Below, in pieces: positions 59,471 to 64,000 of a DNA stretch of 64,000 nucleotides; the stretch's first letter is position 1, and every line of letters starts with the position of its first letter. Under the pieces are notes generated by a model. It was not told the DNA's origin, searched no databases, and saw nothing but the letters and a program-made list of their open reading frames with translations. The position numbers and the translations under genes are program-made. Origin of the DNA: Perca fluviatilis (lineage: Eukaryota; Chordata; Actinopteri; Perciformes; Percidae); NCBI RefSeq assembly GCF_010015445.1, contig NC_053116.1:39950740-40014739 (forward strand), given 5' to 3'.

Positions 59471-60912
59471 GGCCTTCGCGCTGTGCGCCGTGTCCTAAAT
59501 TTTTGCCAAGGTAACTGTAAATGCAAGAGGTGCAAATAGCATACACTGCTAATTGTACCAGGGGTGCAAATAGCCTCACCCAATAAGTAATCACAGATTA
59601 AATAAAGAACAAGTTACATTGTATTGCACTTTCTAATGACATCTATGTTTTCCTTTGAATATTTCATACAACTTTCATAATGGGTCACAAGTAATATGTG
59701 GGCATAAAAATTGATTATATTGTAGCTAATCTGATCATGTTTGCTTGTTCACACACTGATACAACAGCTTACAGTAGATGTGCCATCCACACTGACAGCA
59801 GCTATCCACTACTGGATCTGCTTCGACACTAAATCACATTTTATAAATTGTCATAATTCTCAGCACAAATCTCTCCTTTTTACAAAGCTTTCTGATCAAG
59901 TCAAGTCAGTGTCATTGTGGTAGGTCCGAATCATCTGGCATCATTAATTATCCCAGGGCATTTTTCATTATAGAGCAGGTCAACACCACACTCTTATTAA
60001 TTCTTATAATATTCAGTCAATGAGCAACCCTAGCTGCCCAAACTGGAGTTCTGGGCTCATATAGCTGCTGCTTGGTAACCTGACTGGCTCTTCATTGTCA
60101 CTGTTAGCAGCAAACTGGACTAGTACTAGCTGCTACTAGTACAAGAACAAGTTTGATTCATAAACATAGACGCTGGTTTGCAGTCATCTCCTAACTAACT
60201 TAGCTTACCCGTCTCAACGTCTTCATTTGGCGCTTTTTGCTAAAATAGAAAAAGTTCATCTGGCCGCGTGACTTTCTAGAGCTCTCCTTTTTAAATTGAC
60301 GCCTTTTTTCGCAGTGCCGTTTTGCGCTTTACTACCCGTTTAAAAGCTTCTTTTGCCCGCGGTGGCATCCTCCAACAAGCACCAGTGACTTGTGTACGCG
60401 GGAGGTATTTTTTTAGCAAGGTGCTGCTGTCGGAGGACTCGGAACATAAATAGGTCATCATTAACCAGGCTTGCACTCTGCGAGTGGGCTGCATGAATGA
60501 AGAGAACGGTGGGCTGCAAGAAAAATAAATACTGTAAATACAAAAGTGGGCTGCGCAGGCAGCATAGGGACAGCATCCATAATATTAAACTATGATTTCA
60601 ACCCAGTGCCATACCTGAACACCGCCTCGACTTGACCCGCCCACCCGGAATTCTCCCGGTGCTCCGATTTAGCCAATCCGGGCCTGATTGTGCTAGTACT
60701 AGTATTGAACTAAAAGAAGCAAGACAGTTGCAAGCCTTTAATTAGAGTTATGTAAAGCTTTTGATGGGACAGTTAGGTCCTAGAGATGTGGTGACAACAG
60801 CGCGCAGAGAGGGCCCAATTAGATTTTTTGTCATGGGGCGCGCCAAAATTCCGGCGGCACCTTTGCATGTACAACCTGATTCTTATTCAGCGTCACACAT
60901 TCTTCTACACAG

Positions 60913-62939
60913 GTTGGAGCAGAAAAAATGAGGAAATGAGGATAGTGATGGTGGGGAAGACAGGAATTGGGAAAAGTGCCACTGGAAACACCATTCTGGG
61001 ACGACAGTGCTTTTGACTCAAAGTTCAGTGCAATGTCTATGACTGTAAAATGTTCTAAGGGCAAAGCTGTGGTGGATGGGCAACAGGTGGTTGTTATCGA
61101 CACCCCAGGCCTGTTTGACACCAGGTATGACGAGGATAAAACAACTAAAGATCTATGCCAGTGCATCTCTTATGCTGCTCCTGGACCCCATGTGTTCCTG
61201 GTGGTCATCCGGCTGGGCAGATACACCGGAGGAAAAGCAGACAGTGCAAAATACATAGACATCTTTGGCCAGGCTGCAGACAGATACAGCATGGTTCTCT
61301 TTACTCATGGGGACCAACTTAAAGACACAACTATTGAAGACTTCTTGAAGGGATCCTCAGAACTGCAAGAACTCGTGGCCAGATGTAATGGCCAGTACCA
61401 TGTCTTCAATAATGAGCTGAATGATCACACTCAGCAGGTCACTGAGCTGCTCCAGAAGATCAGAAATTTAACCCAGGAGAACGGAGGAAGCCACTACACA
61501 AACAAGATGTTCCAAGAGGCCGAGGGAAATCGAAGAAGAGAAACAACGATCCTGAACGAGAAACGAAAGAAAATACTCAAAGAACAACAGGAGTTGGAGA
61601 GAAACTTCAGGAAAAATATGAAAAACAGATGAATAAAATGTATGAACAACTCGGGGCTGAGAGAGAGGGGAGATGAAGGAGAAAGAGGAGGAGATGAAGA
61701 GGGGAGAAGGAGGAGAGAGAAAGGGTGATGAAAGAGAAAGAGGAGAAAATGAAGAGGGAGAATGAGGAGAGAGAGAGGCAGATGAAAGAGAAAGAGGAGA
61801 AATAAGAGGGAGAATGAGGAGACAGAGAGGCAGATGAAAGAGAAAGAGGAGGAGATGAAGAAGGAGAAGGAGGAGGAAGAGAGGCAGATTAAAGAGAAAG
61901 AGGAGAGATGAAGAGGGAGAAGGAGGAGACAGAGAGACAGATGAAAGAGAAAGAGGAGGGAGATGAAGAGGGAGAAGGAGGAGAGAGAGGCGGATGAAAG
62001 AGAAAGAGGAGGAGATAAAGAGGAAGAAGGAGGAGAGAGAGAGGCACATTTAAAGAGAAAGAGGAGGAGATGAAGAGGGAGATGGAGGAAGAGAGAGAGG
62101 GAGATGAAAGAGAAAGAGGAGGAGATGAAGAGGGAAGGAGGAGAGAGAGAGGCAGATGAAAGAGAGAGGAGGAGGCGTGAAGAGGAGAAGGAGGAGAGGG
62201 AGATGAAAGAGAAAGAGGAGATGAAGAAAGATAGAGGAGAGAGAGGAGATGAAAGAGAAAGAGGAGAAGATGAAGAGGGAGATGGAGGAGAGAGAGGAGA
62301 TGAAAGAGAAAGAAGAGGAGATTGAAGAGGGAGAAGGAGGGAGAGAAGAAAGAGAAAGAGGAGGAGATGAAGAGGGAGAGAGGAGCGAGATAGTGAGAAA
62401 GAGATGAGATGAAGAGGAGAACGAGGAAAGAGAGAGGAAGACAAAAGAGAAAGAGGAGGAGATGAAGAGGAGAAGGAGGAGAGAGGAAGATGAAAGAGAA
62501 AGAGGAGGAGATGAAGAGGGAGAAGGAGGGAGAGAGAAGAAGAAAAGAGAAAGAGGAGGAGATGAAGAGGAGAAGGAGGAGAGAGAAGAAGATGAAAGAG
62601 GAGATGAAGAGGGAGAAGGAGGAAAGAGAGAGGAGATGAAAGAGAGGAGGAGAGAGAGGCTGAAAAAAAAGAAGAGGAGAATGAAAAGAGAGAAGAGAAT
62701 CAGGAGAAAGAAAAGAGAGGAGAAAGAAAGGGAGAAGGCAAAACCTGATGAATAAAAATGAAGGAACATATGACAAAGAACTGAGAGGAAAAAGAAAAGT
62801 TAAAGAACAGACATGAAAGTGAGGCCAGAGAAAAGCTGAGGGAGAAAAATATAGTGTGGCGGTGTTAGAAGCTGCTGGCGGTACGATAGTTGGAGCAATT
62901 GGATTTGTGGGAGAAACAATTGGGGGATGGTTCAAATAG
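60913..62939 (+). pseudogene. GIMAP/AIG1-family GTPase, last exon, frameshifted
   Basis: After an acceptor (CTACACAG) the exon encodes [18 protein letters not shown] (P-loop, G1), VIDTPGLFDTRYDEDKTT (G3, DTPG), the AIG1 hydrophobic block PGPHVFLVVIRLGRYT and TH-GDQL (G4). A charged coiled coil follows (NEKRKKILKEQQELERNF). An extra T within 61011-61014 shifts the frame just after the P-loop, and a second shift near 61600 precedes a purine-rich minisatellite encoding Glu/Lys/Arg. The 3' end reads VAVLEAAGGTIVGAIGFVGE and ends at TAG 62937-62939, a hydrophobic C-terminus usual in fish GIMAPs. The family are immune-associated GTPases on intracellular membranes. Upstream exons were not identified. 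Frameshifts could be assembly errors. Confidence 0.82.
61660..62750. repeat. Purine-rich coding-derived minisatellite
   Basis: About 1.1 kb of nearly pure A/G built on a degenerate unit such as GATGAAAGAGAAAGAGGAGG followed by AGATGAAGAGGGAGAAGG (30-50 bp period). It lies inside the GIMAP coiled-coil region and encodes mixed Glu/Lys/Arg/Met in + frames. Long minus-strand frames (Ser/Leu/Pro-rich, up to 348 codons) are a by-product of the missing T on +. Confidence 0.9.
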
Positions 62940-63800
62940 TGAGTTGACAGAGGATCCTTCCTAGAAGCTCCTAGTCAAGAAATATAGGAAACAATTAATT
63001 CATCCACAGAACTAAAAATCAGCCAATTAACTTTGTTATTATGTGAGTGAATGATAATAAAGCTAATTATATTTGTTAAAGTAGAGCTATATACTGTAGG
63101 TTAGTATAAGTCCTGTTCACTCCATGGTCTACTCCATCAATCATACCTCACACTGCCATCTAGTGTTGCTTTTGCATTATTCTTTGATAAAGCCCAAGGA
63201 GATATTCCATAATGTAAGTTAACATTTTACTATACAGTACATATAAACGATTTCTTTTTTTCTGTTTATCAGATTTATGCCTATGAATATATTGTAGTAA
63301 ATCATTACGTTATTTGATTTTGTCCATAAGCAAGGCTTTATTCATGGGTTATGTTGATAATTGATGCCACTCATCAACAAGTTATCTATGTGCTGATGTG
63401 CTACACTGAACAAGAAATAAAGATGTGATATTATACTTTTATGTTCTCCAATGACATTCTCATTGACCTCAAGCGCATTAATCAAGTACTTCTCTTTCTC
63501 TTTACACTGAATTACCTTTGTGTATAATATGTGCTATTCCAAATAAACTTGCTTTGCCATCTCTGGCTCTTGTTTATGCTTACTTGTTTACAAGTCACAG
63601 CGAGCAAATTGATGAAAATCTAAAATGTCCTATATTAAATAAATAATTCAAATTAATATATTTATTGATTTACTATATTGATAAATAGTAAAATATTAGT
63701 GAACCAATACATTGTGAAATACTTTTAAAAGTTTGTTAAATCATAACTAATGGTTTATAATTATAATTTGAGTTATTAGTCTTTTCTTTCATGTCACTTC
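62940..63800. other. GIMAP 3' flank, non-coding
   Basis: AT-rich. AATAAA-type signals occur near 63055-63060, 63415-63420 and 63541-63546, any of which could end the GIMAP transcript. No gene seen. Confidence 0.6.
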
Positions 63801-63807
63801 TACTTTA

Positions 63808-63990
63808 GTGTGTGTGTGTGTGTGTGTGTCCGTAAAGAGGAGTGAGTGAGTGAGTGAGTGTGTGTGTCTGTGCGTCCTATGTGTGTGTGTGTGTGTCTAT
63901 GCGTGTGTTATTGTTAGTGTGTTTGTGTGCGTCTATGCGTTAGTATGCGTGCGTGTGTGTGTGGGGGTGAGTGAGCGGAGTGTGCGGTTT
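63808..63990. repeat. Compound GT / GTGA microsatellite
   Basis: (GT)9-10 at about 63808-63829, (GTGA)n at about 63841-63860 and further GT-rich pieces up to the window end. Confidence 0.9.
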
Positions 63991-64000
63991 GTTCATGCGT

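Larger units (their letters stand above)
57289..59581. mobile_element. Nested inverted-repeat element with 9-bp TSD
   Basis: AATAAGTAA lies at 57280-57288 and 59582-59590. The ends share CTATTTGCACC(CC) in inverted orientation (57296 onward and about 59540-59575 complement). A 9-bp TSD suggests a Mutator-like element, but no transposase is visible. Confidence 0.65.
57008..60686. mobile_element. hAT element inserted in array unit A5
   Basis: ATTGTGCT is duplicated exactly at 57000-57007 and 60687-60694. The ends CAGGGCGGGATTGG and (reverse complement) CAGGCCCGGATTGG form a 14-bp inverted repeat with two mismatches. The 3,679-bp interior has no transposase frame and contains a nested element at 57289-59581. 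Confidence 0.88.

Noticed and set aside
61468..62935. Very long minus-strand open frames (up to 348 codons) rich in Ser, Leu and Pro
   Set aside because: They are the complement of a purine-only coding minisatellite. Absence of stops follows from base composition, not from coding.

Overview
The window is vertebrate nuclear DNA from a teleost fish, probably a percomorph. The evidence is two creatine-transporter (slc6a8) exons with canonical splice sites, a fish-type GIMAP GTPase, an L2 LINE with a (TTGCC)n tail, a Tx1-clade LINE, an ISL2EU-like DNA transposon, several hAT elements with 8-bp target-site duplications (TSDs), and many dinucleotide repeats. No prokaryotic feature, rRNA, confident tRNA or CRISPR array was seen.

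Layout. 1-6.3 kb: part of slc6a8 on +, with exons at 1158-1407 and 6203-6335 around a 4.8-kb intron full of repeats. No later slc6a8 exon is visible in the remaining 57 kb. 6.5-11.5 kb: a near full-length L2 LINE whose insertion site is proven by an empty copy elsewhere in the window. 11.7-16.1 kb: a decayed Tx1-clade LINE on -. 16.4-20.3 kb: remains of an ISL2EU-type transposon with convergent SWIM/YqaJ nuclease (+) and THAP/DDE transposase (-) genes. 21.1-22.0 kb: 5' LTR plus start of gag of an LTR retrotransposon on -.

22.0-37.2 kb is an inverted duplicate of about 4.6-11.6 kb, including one slc6a8 exon, enlarged by later insertions: a TG...CA LTR-like insertion with a hAT nested in it (22082-26000), an 8.6-kb endogenous retrovirus (26259-34839) sitting inside the duplicated exon with a CCAG duplication, and a short inverted-repeat element (36396-37121).

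38.1-39.5 kb is a foldback structure that carries an inverted piece of the neighbouring array. 39.6-57.0 kb is a tandem array of a monomer of about 1 kb arranged as dimers of about 4.25 kb. Each A monomer carries the same two transposons (a TCAG-TSD element and a hAT); each B monomer keeps the empty sites. The monomer itself holds two exon-like pieces of a hAT/ZMYM-like protein gene. A third hAT (57008-60686), itself containing a 9-bp-TSD element, interrupts the last monomer. 60.9-62.9 kb holds a frameshifted GIMAP gene with an expanded purine-rich minisatellite; the window ends in non-coding DNA and GT repeats.

Host genes are a small minority. The main information here is the relative order of events that nested insertions, empty sites and duplications allow one to read.
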